A stretch of 64,000 nucleotides of DNA from Odontesthes bonariensis (Eukaryota; Chordata; Actinopteri; Atheriniformes; Atherinopsidae). The position numbers and the translations under genes are program-made. The notes beneath the pieces were generated by a model. The model saw nothing but the letters and a program-made list of their open reading frames with translations. It ran no database searches and was not told the origin of the DNA. Each line of letters starts with the position of its first letter. The first letter of the stretch is position 1. Of this stretch, positions 32,691 to 43,596 are shown one piece after another. The stretch is taken from positions 20,825,209-20,889,208 of the forward strand of contig NC_134510.1 of the NCBI RefSeq assembly GCF_027942865.1, in the 5' to 3' direction.

Positions 32691-35600
32691 TTTATGGTGT
32701 GACCCAAAGTTTTGGAATAAACAAATGCTTTGATAAGTGGAGTAACCGAGAGGTGGAGCGCACAGAACACAGCGTTCTGCGTAGAAGTTTCTTCACTACT
32801 TTCAGCATTTGGGCAATTACGTCTTCCATATAGGCTACTTTGAATAACACGTGTATAACTTTTGAATATGTCACAAAAAATTGAATGAAAGATGGAAGAA
32901 ATGGTCCCGAGGTGAGAAGAAAAACGAGGGACAGATAAATTAGACTGGAGAAATGCAGAAAAAGAGTGTGCGAGTTTGCTCCACTGAGGCTGCGTGTGTG
33001 TGTTCAAATGTTTTCAAAACAAACGAGAGACTAAGAATCAAGCACATGCATGATACAGAAGGAAAAAGTTGATATATGATATATTTGATCCCAAATGTTC
33101 TTGACAAAAGTTAATAATTTTTTTCCAACATCAACGCACTAAAAAGAGACCTATAAGAAAAAATCAACAGATTTGGAGGCTTGACCTGAGGCCTGAGGTT
33201 TCTAACTAAAGATCAGCTGTGCAGCAGCATTACAGGAATAATGAATAATAAATAATGAAAAGCCTCAAACGCTTTTTGAGCCATTATATACCCAATTTAA
33301 TTTTATAGTTGTTCTCTTTGTCATAAATGCGCACACCCTAATATTGTCTTTTCTTTCTCTCATTCAGCCCTGAGAGTGAGAACAATCCAAACAGACGCTG
33401 GGTGATCATTGGCCTGAGTTTATAATGATATACTGCTTATAATATAGGTTTAAGTTTGTATTAGAGCAAATAGTATTGATTCATCCATCTATTTTAAAAT
33501 GCATATGATTGGGAAAGACACCAAAGTATGTAGATAAACTGAAAACAGCTTTACAATGAAAAAAACACAGAGATGAGATAAAAAACAATAAATCCAGGAA
33601 GAACAGTGTTTGAGAAATTCATACAAATTGTTGCTGAAATAGGATTTAACAGCTCTCTTAAAAAGCGAAAGTCATAAACACAAGCAGAGTGTTTAGGAGA
33701 TGTGCTCCTTTAATTAAAATACAATCTGAAAAAATGTTCTCCACCTGAAACAGGACTAAGAGCAGGCAGTCACACCAAATGACATAAGTTAAAAGGAAAA
33801 AACAGGATTTAGGATTTAATATCGCGGCCAGACGGTCAGATGTCAAACAATTTGATAACATATTAAAGTTATTGAGGCTTAGCCTTTATTCTTATTAGGA
33901 GATATTAACTTGACTTTAAAATTTTAGCTGCTCGGAATTTCCTGCCTCTTGTCACCAATTCGGAGTCAATAGTTATCACCAATATTTAGATTCAAACTAA
34001 ATCATTTAACTACTTAACTGCAACACATTTATGAAACAATTAATATGCTAACTTAATAAAGCAGCAAAGTGCTTCATAGAAGTTTAAATAAATTAGGAGA
34101 ATAACAGAAGGACAGCTGCAGCAAAGACTGAGCCATAACAAGACAAGTCAAGGTTTGTTTTTATGGCGCATTTAAAAACAGTGAGCAGAGACCTGCTTGG
34201 TGAGCCAAAACAAAATCTATGCAAACACAGACTTAACTTCTAAAAAAATTCCCTATTATGCATTATTGAACCTACTATTTTATATGATATATAATATATG
34301 ACCTATATATGAATGTTTTCAGGTTGTCCCACATGAGGCCTGAACGGGGAGAAAATACCCTGTCCATAGCTTTTTTTGGACACTATGAGGACTTGTGTTA
34401 AGGTGGGAAAAAGGTTCGGTTGCCAAGCGATGGCCATGGTGAGTGGGGGCTGAGGACTTCCCAAAGGGGGAGTTCCCAAAGGGGGCACTAACGGCTTGGG
34501 GGACAAGGGCTACCTGAGGGAGAAGGAGAAGGACGCCAATAGGTGGCGTGATGGAAATTCAAACTGTGCTCACTCAGTGCCTGTGGTTGAAAGAAAATGG
34601 ATATGAATGGGATGAATGAAATGTTCTGTAATTAGGTGTTTTGGGTCATCGGAAGACGTTCCATTAGAGATGACCAGAAAGTTTTAATCTACTACACTAA
34701 ATCGATCAATCAGACATTATTTATATAGCAGTTTATATAGCACTTCTCAACCCAAGAAAATATAGAACAAAGACCTTTCAGATCAAACAAAGCAGTGAAA
34801 CCCAAGGCCACATACAGACATATGCACACTCACATATAAAGCCACGCACACACACATGCCACACATACTGGAAGCAGTATTTATTTTTTTTATTTTTAAC
34901 GCTATGACCTGAATTAAGAGAGGACAGACAATATTTATCCAAAACAACTTAATCAGTTAGACATGGAAAAGAAATGTCTGCTTTCTTGATGCTGTGCTGA
35001 TACCAAAGTGACATCTAACCACAAACATTTCTGTCCTACAGCAAACAACAACACAGGAGGAGAAACTGCAGTGGAGCAGTTCGGCAATTAATTAACAATT
35101 AATCATGGTTTACTAAAACTTCTCAAATTTTCCCAAAAATTCTGTGTGTGTTTATATCTTCTTTTGCATTAAGACTTCCTGGACCTGGAAGAGGAAGACA
35201 TGGAATCAAACTCAGAATAAGACGACCACTTTTTGTATACTTAGACCGCAATGAAAACAGGAGGTTTGCCTCATCAAACCCAGAAATGCAATATATGTTC
35301 GTCATCTGTTGTCCTAACCTGTGTTGTCTGGTGTTGAGTGTTGTTTGTGTGTTGTCATGATCCCAAAACTGTCTAAATGATTTTCCACGGCAGAATAAGT
35401 GGATAATACAGAAGTTCTCATAAATGCTGAACAGCAACTTGTTGAGAATTCTAGTATTGTCCTAAAAACAAGGATTATACCAACTGTGTTGATGTTGATC
35501 GTGATGATGTGTTCTCTAAATAATTTCAAGTTTTTTCACAGCAAAAGAAAGGACATGGCACTGGATTTCTCATTAAGGCTGCACAGCAGTTTGATGACTA

Positions 35601-37271
35601 TTCTAGTTCCTAAAAGCAAGGGTTATACCAACTGGCCAGTTGTTTTGTTTTCGTTTATGTTTGTTTTATGATTTTTTATTTGATTTTCATTTATTTTCTT
35701 TATTTTGGTTTTGTTTTGGTTTGGGGTACATATGAAAAATAAATAAATAAAGAATTGGGCATTAAAATTGAACCTTTCAAAGAGACATGCCCTAAGTATA
35801 AAAATACAGTGCAAATGACATTTTGCACTACTGCGCTGCGAGATTTGCTAATATTATTCCACAGATTCAGAACCACTACAGGACGTACGGCCGGAGGAAT
35901 CATAAGCTTGAGTTCTGGGAGGCCTTGCCCATCATGCCAAGATGATGGTGGAGAACTACAAAACGAAATTGTCCCAAAAGAAAATTAGTTAGGGAGGGGA
36001 TGCTGAATATCCCTCAAGGAAGCGATGTACTGGTGACCTCTCCTTCCAAGATTAGTTCTGGATCAGAATGCTGAACAGACGTTCAGCCAAGAGGAAAACC
36101 GAGCACGGACAGGATTGGACCACAAGAGACCACACGACTCGTCACGTGGTCATCTAAGAAAGATATATAATCTAAAAGAAAAGTTAATCATAATTGTTCA
36201 AGAGGCTAATATACTCATATAGTCGAGCCTTGGTTTAAATTAAATGTGTTGTATTTCATTTGTAAAGTGTTTAGCTGATTCCTCTTAAAGGCTGATAATG
36301 AATCATTTTTAGAATGTCAATTGCCAGTGGGGTGACTCGGCTGTTTGGAGCGGGACCTTAGACTTAGAACGGTAATAAGTTGGTCGGTCGCCAAGTGGAA
36401 CTAGGGGCCATAGGTGAATTTTTCCCGGATACATCGGGTTTTCGCTCCTATTCGCTGCAAACGGTGGACGAACCTGCTGGTAATGTTAATGGCCGTATGC
36501 AATGTTTGAGTGTCAGTAGTATGGAAATGATGTGAATTTTTTGGATTAATCAGTATTGTGTTGTTATGGTACTTATGGGGAAGCAAGGCCTTGCTAACCA
36601 CATAAGGTTTTAGGCCATTATGAACAAAGAGTCCACAGAGGATAGGTTCGGGGCCACATACACACAATACATATAGCAAATTATTATTTACATATAATCT
36701 ATTAAGAAATGTGCTCATTGCGGAGTTATTATCAGTTGAGTAAGGAAGGTTTTAAACTTACTAGAAAAGAGTCTCTATTTCTAGAATCTTGATTAATACT
36801 CCTGATATAGAAGGTTTTGCTAACGCATCACAATTATTTTCTAAATGTGCTTATTTGCAGAGTTATAATCAGTGACTTATGAAGGTCTTAACCATCTCGG
36901 AAAGAGGTTCTGTTCCGAGTGAAATAATGAAATAGTCCGGATTTGAAGGTGTAGCTTAAGCATTAGAATTATGTTTACTATTTCCATGCCTGTGCAATGA
37001 AGATTTGCTTGCTGCTTTTAATTGCAAAGAAGACCAGCTTACACATGAGCTTACATAATAATACATGAAGTCACATCAAAAGGGGGATGACAGATGTCTC
37101 CTAGCTGGTTGTGCTACATCTCAAAAGGTAAGTGGCTCTTGCAGTTTGGGGGGTGGCTGCTAAAGTCTTGCTACTGCTAATACAGATGTGACACAATACA
37201 GAAAATGACAGTCCTACCTCAGTTATTTAACTGAATTAGTTGAAATGATAAAATCACTTCAAAAGGGGGAT

Positions 37272-37660
37272 TGTTAAAATTGGCTTTGTTCTTAGACATT
37301 ATGAATGAAATAAGTCTCAGTACTTTTCCATTATGACCTAAAGTGAGCCAGGAGTAGAAAGACAAAACAATTAGGAAAGCCTAGGAAAGCAAGGGCAGAT
37401 TCACACACACACATTATTTGGGTTAGTGTGCATATCCAATCACATTTGATCAACAAGGGATCCACCGTGGGAAACTATCAGACATATATACGAATTGTAA
37501 CCGGAAATCAGGGCCAGTCTGACAGACTTCCTGCGGGAGCTCTGTTCCACTGAGCCCAGCGCTGATATATTTGATGTGTGACTACCAATAAACACTTCAT
37601 TTTCACTTGAATTACTGCGGTCCGTTCTTAAGCCTCCTAGTAAAAGAACCGAATCTAACA
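37272..37660 (+). repeat. 3' LTR
   Basis: Preceded by a polypurine tract and followed by the GTTG target duplication. It differs from the 5' LTR at, for example, CCTAGGAAAGC versus CCTGGGAAAGC and CCTAGTAAAAG versus CCTACTAAAAG. Confidence 0.92.
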
Positions 37661-38105
37661 GTTGGATGCCGGGAGCGGGAGCCGCACACGGTGCCTTCAC
37701 TGACAACCACTATAGGCCACCTGTGCTGGGAGCGGGGGGCGCAAACGCCGCCTTACACCAGGAGAGGGGCTAGTGCAAGTTCTATTTTAGCTATAGATGG
37801 ATGCTGGGAGGGGGAGCCGCAGACGGAGCCTTCACCGACAACCACTATAGGCCACCTGTGCTGGGAGCGGGGGGCGCAAACGCCGCCTTACACCAGGAGA
37901 GGGGCCGAACAATAGCAGCAACAAAATCAAAGAACCGGCACAACCGAGTTGGCCGCTTAACATAGGCAGGTTACAGATGCCGGGAGAGGGCTAGCAATGT
38001 AGCCTTCACCGACAATGCAACTATAAACAGACTGTTACTCACGTGCAGCGCACAGCACCGGGAGAAGGAGCGAGCATGCTACCTAGACCGGCGCTTGTAA
38101 CAGCT
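37661..38105 (-). repeat. DIRS leader tandem repeats, second block
   Basis: Continuation of the repeat array interrupted by the LTR element: two good copies from 37661 and about 37795, and a diverged one from about 37977. Joining 31330 to 37665 restores the unit CTATAGTTGGATGCCGGGAG also present near 31190. Confidence 0.85.
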
Positions 38106-38308
38106 GGCAGTAAACTTCATCAGCCGAGGGAAAGAAAAAAGGTTACATACCTCTCGGCAGTTCGTTGCGGTCTCTGAAGGGCGAGCAGCTCGCAGCCTCG
38201 ACGGGACGTCGCGAGACCACCAGCAGCGAACGATGAAGTAAAAATTGGTTTTAGAATTCGTCTCATATGCAGACGCAGAAACTTACCTTGCGCAGCGAGA
38301 AGATGAAA

Positions 38309-38473
38309 AAGGACTGACCTGCTGATATTGCCGGAAGTATATAGGCTCTCCGGGGTCAGCAGGGGGTCACGAGTGACGTTGTTGGTATAAACACTCGACC
38401 TGCGCATGCGCAAGATGTATCATCCAGTGCTTGAAAGCACCGCCTCTGGCGGTCAGTAAGGATGAAATAGAAC
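38309..38473. repeat. DIRS right inverted terminal repeat (5' end of element)
   Basis: Reverse complement of the left repeat apart from the terminal part, ending GGATGAAATAGAAC. It abuts the TTAA of the next element. Confidence 0.9.
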
Positions 38474-38477
38474 TTAA

Positions 38478-39303
38478 CACTCTGGAGTCTAAATCCCGCC
38501 GGCGGGATTTTTGACACATCTCCAAAAACACATCTGTATCTCTGTGAGTTTTTGTCATTCAAACATATAAGTGACACCATTAAAAACCTTGAAACTTCTA
38601 GTTTTCAAATATATATATATTAAAATGAATTATATAGCTGGCCCTTTTTAAAGACAGTGAACAGAAATCTTTGGATTTTCTGTAGTCTCAGACTGCAGCA
38701 GCGTCCTAGGCCACACCTATCGCTATTCACATGTAAAGTACCAGGTGATTGAGTGGCTATTCACAGGTGAGAACACACCCCATTCAGCCAGCATGTGGGG
38801 GAAGGCAGCAATGTCCTGCCAGTGACAGACAATTATCACATGGAGAGTGACAGGGGGGTGGGGGGAATCAGGGGTGTTACACACCCATCTAATTAGTATT
38901 CAACTAACAGACACTGCCTGGAGTTACAAAAACTTTTTTACAGTTTGTGTGAAAACAAAAAAACATTTCTGACTGCACTTTTTACTTTTATGCAGCCAAC
39001 ACTTTTGTTTACAAGGTTCAACCTTCAAAAGTCTTGGCTAGATATATTTATAGTGTGTTTTCTTGCACTGTTTGAAGACCTCTAAAACTTGTTTTTTTGT
39101 ACAGTTGTGTTTCCCCTCAATTTAAATAAAACTTGTTTGTATTACATTCACTTCACTCTCATATTGTTTTTTGTTAGGCTTTTCAGAATACAACCATATG
39201 TGTCACTTTTGCATAGATGTTTACAGTTAGTTGAAATACTTGAAAATGTCAAGGTGGTGACAACTGCCTCAAAGTCTCTGAAAAGGCCTTAGACTCCAAA
39301 GGG
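38478..39303. mobile_element. TTAA-flanked miniature element (piggyBac-like), copy at A/B junction
   Basis: TTAA on both sides (38474-38477, 39304-39307). The terminal inverted repeats are CACTCTGGAGTCTAA at the left and, read inward from the right, CCCTTTGGAGTCTAA. The interior is non-coding. The same element lies at 49116-50696. The TTAA duplication points to the piggyBac group. A transposase was not found. Confidence 0.75.
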
Positions 39304-39465
39304 TTAAATAAAAAGTGACATACTTTCTCTGAACACACGGGGGCGATATAATCCAAATGTAGAGTGAATTGTTTCAGCCAATCAGACTTTTTTCTTTTTC
39401 TAAACAAAATAGGATTTAAAACTAGATCAGCTTGTGGTGCTCTCATAACCACATACCAGTAACCC

Positions 39466-39471
39466 ATAGAC

Positions 39472-39546
<75 letters not shown>
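39466..39546. repeat. (GATA)n microsatellite
   Basis: About 18 GATA units between unit-B intron sequence and the LINE remnant. The unit-C equivalent (50860-50883) has only about six. It probably represents the 3' tail repeat of the LINE. Confidence 0.97.
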
Positions 39547-39547
<1 letters not shown>

Positions 39548-40310
39548 CTTGAGTCTGTTTGTGGAGCAGCTCAGGGACAGCAGTTTGCTGCTGAACATGC
39601 TCCTCTGTCTCATCAGTTTGGTGTAGGGAGTGTTGTGTGTTCTCCAGGATGGACAGAGTCTTCTCCAGGGTCCGTTTCTCTGCCACTGACACCAGAAAGT
39701 CCAGCCAGTCTGTCCAAACGTCCAGCATCCCTCCTTTTAATACTGACCCCCCCTCCTAACAAACCACAGCATAAAAGTGAACACTAGACACAACAGACTG
39801 GTAAAATATCAGCAGTTTTTTTTTTACAGATGTTAAAGGACCCCAGTCTTCTCAGGAAATTAAGACGACTCTGTCCTTTATGGTGGATGCTGTCTGTGTT
39901 AACAGTCCAGTCCAATTTGTCATCCAGCTGCAGTCCCAGGTACTTCTAGGTCCTGACCACTTCTGTGTCAGAGCCTGCGATGGAAATGGGCTGGAGATGG
40001 GGTCTCTTCCTCCTGAAGTCCACCACCATCTCCTTGGTCTTGGAGGTGTTAAGCTGCAGATGGTTAGACCTGCACCATCCCACAATGTCCTCCACCAGGC
40101 CCCTGTACTCCGTCTCTTGTCCATCTGCAATACATCCAACAATCCTTGTCCTTGATGTCGCTCGTGATCCAGGGCTTTTTATTTGGGAAGCAGCGCACGG
40201 TGTTAATAGGGAGCACCATGTCCCTGCAGAAGTTCATGTAGTCCGTAATACAGTGTGTGGCTGCTGTTGTACCCTCCAATCAGTGGACTCACAACAGTCC
40301 CTCATATGTG
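39547..40310 (-). pseudogene. L2-like LINE ORF2 remnant (unit B)
   Basis: Read on the minus strand: FCRDMVLPINTVRCFPNKKP and WITSDIKDKD, then, after a deletion, LNTSKTKEMVVDFRRKRPHL, YLGLQLDDKLDW and later VAEKRTLEKTLSILENTQHS. These are the reverse-transcriptase and C-terminal peptides of fish L2/CR1-group LINEs. There are in-frame stops (for example before KYLGLQL) and internal deletions. The same remnant is in unit C, so it predates the B/C split. Confidence 0.8.
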
Positions 40311-43300
40311 TCTCAGGAGAGCTCCGACTGGAACTCGAAAGTCCCCTTCTTCCGATGGAATGTTAAGCATTTCATTTCATAGCTAGAGAGGATCTTTGTC
40401 TTCACTTTTTCATAAGTTCAATAGTGTTACTCTTTCAGTTGGTCTTGCAAATAGAAAACATGAGCAAAGCCAGACTTGTTGGGAATAAGTAGCCAGGTTG
40501 CTGTCTAACATGTACTGACAACCATTCATCTGCTTTCATTTTACTTTAATCTGCCCAGAAATCTGCCAATGTTCGGTCTGAAATTTAATTTGTGATCTGA
40601 GCAACTCAAGTCTAATAGCTGACGCCTTCTTTTGTGTACGTTACTTGGCTCCAGCCACAGAATTGTCATAAAAGATAAGTTTCTTCTACTTTATTTCCTC
40701 ACTGAAAAATATTGTCCAACAGGATTCACACTGATATTCTCGGGTAATAAATTATTCTTAACGTCACCTAATACAGTACGAGGATTCATAGTTTGAGTCT
40801 GTTGAATGTTTTTGTCGTAATCAAGTCATCTTTTAACATGGAAACGCAAAGAAAAAAAAACACTTTGATTCTCCCAATGTGAATTATATGAAATTTTCCT
40901 GATTCTCTTCGAAGTCATTTACATTTCAATCACTACAGTCAGAAGAAACAGTTACAGAAAACAACGAGGCTTTCATTGCACATATTTTCATGTGTTTTGA
41001 GTTTTTAGACCCAATTGGAAGATTGTGATTGAGAGCAAGTCTTGAAAGTGCAAGTAAAGTAAATTTACAATGCAAACACATTTGTGAATGTTATGTTCAT
41101 GGGAAATCAGTTTATTCTCTTTTGATATTGATTTTTGAAAGAATTACACGTCACACACTGGGTGTGAACCTCAGTGTCAGAAGTCACTCTCAAACACTAT
41201 TCTCCGGGTAAGAAAAAAAACAAAACCTGTGCTGCTGTATCTGGGCTCCAAAACTTCAGATCCTCGTTCTCTGCTGAGACAGACCAGAGCATTGTAACGC
41301 TCTCTTGGCATGTTACAAATATGTTGAGAAATGGGTATGTGTACACATGCTCAGTTAATTATTCAGGCTACTGGACACTAATGGGCCCCAACAAAACCAG
41401 GCTGCAGCTCTAACAACAGTTTCTGTCACATCAGTTTCACAAGACATTGGTTGAGCTACTCTTATCATAAGTGCCATTAATTGTCATTGTCGTGCTAGGT
41501 TTGACACACCTGCCCTCTTTATCAGAGTTGTGTGTGTATAAGAGTTACTTTGCCCAATAAAATGTGCCCGTGCACAGGGCGGTCTTTATATGCTTTCCAT
41601 CAGATTGGGTCTGTCACTTTCGATTTCCCGGAAAAGTCTGTAGAGTTTAGTTTTAGGTCAGCTTTTTACAAGCAGCTTCAACGGTCTTGATCTAGATATT
41701 TTACACAGACAGTAAAATGAAACCTAAGGAATGAACAATAAAAAATTTTTTTTTACAAAGTGACACACCTTGAGCTGTATAAAGTTAATCATTATATAGG
41801 TAATATATTCTTTGTTAGTTTCCCCAGTTCTCTTAAGTTACTGAACTCACGTTGCATTCAGGACTGTAAAAAAAAAAGATAAAACTTTGGAGAACAATGA
41901 TCAATACATTTCCACAGATTTATTATATTTCATACACGCAAAGTACTCTGCCTTAGATAGATAAACCAAAAGGAAAAAAAAACATTTTAAAAGCTGTTCA
42001 CATTGTGAAAGCTAGTCTTGTGTCTAGTCTTGCATAAAACTGATGATCAGGCAAAACCTCAAACACCTGCTGTAGGCGCAGGCTTCTAAAGCTTTATCCC
42101 TTTTTAGTAGTTGAAAAGTTACTGTCGGTATCTACGAGGGGTGCAGAGGTAAATCAGTGCCTGAAAAGTGTGGATATTTCTTTCTCTTTTCTTTGCGTCT
42201 TGGATATGCATTTGGGAAGTTTTATGAATCACGACTGATTTATTAGTCTTTGCTCAATGCAAAAGTCCTCACTGATGGCACTTCTATTTACCAAAGAAAA
42301 AAAAAAGCACGTCTTGTATTTAGCGCATGACATGGCTGCTATGGTTGCTGTGAGGAGGACTCTCAGGTGTTGTACAACAACGGGGGGAGTAGAGAGAGTG
42401 AAAGAAGGGCTTTTCCATTTGTAGAAATTTATTTGGAATGCCAGAAGAAGACATGATCAGAATGACCCTCTCTGGCCCTTGTAATAAAGTGTACCAATTA
42501 TAACGTATTATAATGTTTTCAAATGCATTTAGCTGTCTGGTTATATAGAGTTGTGAACAGTGGTTGTTAAAAGCAAAACACTCTTTAAGATTTTTATCTT
42601 CAAATGTTGGGTAGAAATGGATCGAGGCACCATTTTGAAAAGACCGTCTTGGTGTTGGTCAGACCCATACAACATCCTTGGCTTTAATGTGCTGTCTGAT
42701 TGTGAACCATGGAGAGACAATACCAAATTTGAACACAATTAATTGAAGCGTAAAGTGTTATTTATTGATGATGGGAGCTCTGATTAAAAAGTTTTTTGTT
42801 TTTATTTTCCAACTGGGCACAGAGATCTACCTTAAATACTTCAACTGACTGGATAATCAGGTTCCTACTGTGATGACATGTAGTGTAAGAAGAAACTTAA
42901 CTTGGCCCCCCACTACTGATTATGAACATGTCTGCTTCTTTCCAACTCCACACTTTTCCTGGAAAACTGACTGAGACATGGAACTGTACACTCCTATCTT
43001 CCATGTGCATGATTTGCAAAAACATACAAATCTCTATAAAACACCAAGTGCTCAAATTAAATATTTTCCATAATTCAATCTATTCAGGATTTTAAAGAAA
43101 TGTACTTTTATGTTTTCAGGTAATCAACATTTATTCTTTAGCTTTGCCTTCTTCGCCAAGTATAGTCATTTCTGCCTACAATGAAGACCAACACAGCAAC
43201 ATCGAAATGTCAAACACGAGGCGTCAAAACAGCCAGCAGTTGTTGCAACAGCCCTAACTGTTACTAATTTACAGTCTGTAAATAAGATTAGTATGTATAA

Positions 43301-43596
43301 GAAGGGGCACAATGGGAATCCACAACAATTTATTCATTAAAGTTTCCTTGGAAAATAGAATAACCAAAAGATGTTTAGATACAGTCACATTTGAAAAGTA
43401 ATTCTAAAATGTTGAGCTTCAGGTGAATTTAAGACTGACAGGAAGTAATTTTATTGAATGACAATAAAGTGTGTCTAACTAAAAAAGGTCATTTGTGCCA
43501 GAAGGATGTAGGTGTGGTTGAAAACTCAAACCAAGCCTCTTAGATATTTACCTCCTGGATGACTGAAGTGCACCTTATTTGCTCCCGCTGAACACG

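Larger units (their letters stand above)
31335..37660 (+). mobile_element. LTR retrotransposon/endogenous-retrovirus-like element without long ORFs (non-autonomous)
   Basis: Two 389-bp LTRs (31335-31723, 37272-37660) begin TGTTAAAATT and end ATCTAACA. I noticed only about two differences between them. A 4-bp duplication GTTG flanks the element (31331-31334, 37661-37664). Right after the left LTR, from 31727, TGGTGCCGTGAC matches the 3' end of tRNA-His as a primer-binding site. A polypurine tract (CAAAAGGGGGAT) abuts the right LTR, with a second copy near 37077. A candidate leader splice donor is at 31857 (AAAAAG|GTGAGC). The 5.5-kb interior has no ORF beyond about 135 codons and no recognisable gag, pol or env motif. 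It would need proteins from another element to move. Confidence 0.85.
26159..38473 (-). mobile_element. DIRS-type tyrosine-recombinase retrotransposon (about 6.0 kb without the nested LTR element)
   Basis: Inverted terminal repeats lie at 26159-26344 and 38309-38473; they differ only in their outermost 40 or so bases. An internal complementary region at about 26391-26495 contains the complement of both element ends joined head to tail, the defining structure of DIRS elements. On the minus strand the order is leader repeats, gag, RT-RNase H, tyrosine recombinase. All three frames are open. There is no clear target-site duplication, as expected for recombinase-mediated insertion. Compared with unit B, the bases TTCATATC between GATAAC and TTAA are missing at the insertion site. 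The leader is split by an LTR element at 31335-37660. The internal GC content is clearly higher than that of the surrounding AT-rich DNA. Confidence 0.9.
39304..43596. repeat. Unit B, smg9-derived and 5' flanking part
   Basis: 39304-39465 matches smg9 intron 5 from 13638. A LINE remnant follows, then 40311-41500 matches smg9 intron 8 with gaps. The match stops at the exon-9 acceptor (CGTGCTAG|GTTT) and resumes in intron 10. From about 41575 it matches the smg9 3' flank from 19570. Exons 6-13 are absent. Bases 42085-42555 repeat the distal end of the unit (25820-26030). The 400 bases before 43597 are the LU promoter-like flank. Confidence 0.7.

Noticed and set aside
32600..33007. 135-codon minus-strand ORF in the LTR element
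   Set aside because: Antisense to the element, covers the duplicated leader, no retroviral or other motif.
35399..35988. Short ORFs as remnants of env or pol
   Set aside because: I could not match them to any conserved motif, and neighbouring frames are full of stops.
39474..39546. CRISPR-like or minisatellite array
   Set aside because: It is a plain GATA microsatellite without spacers, in a vertebrate genome.
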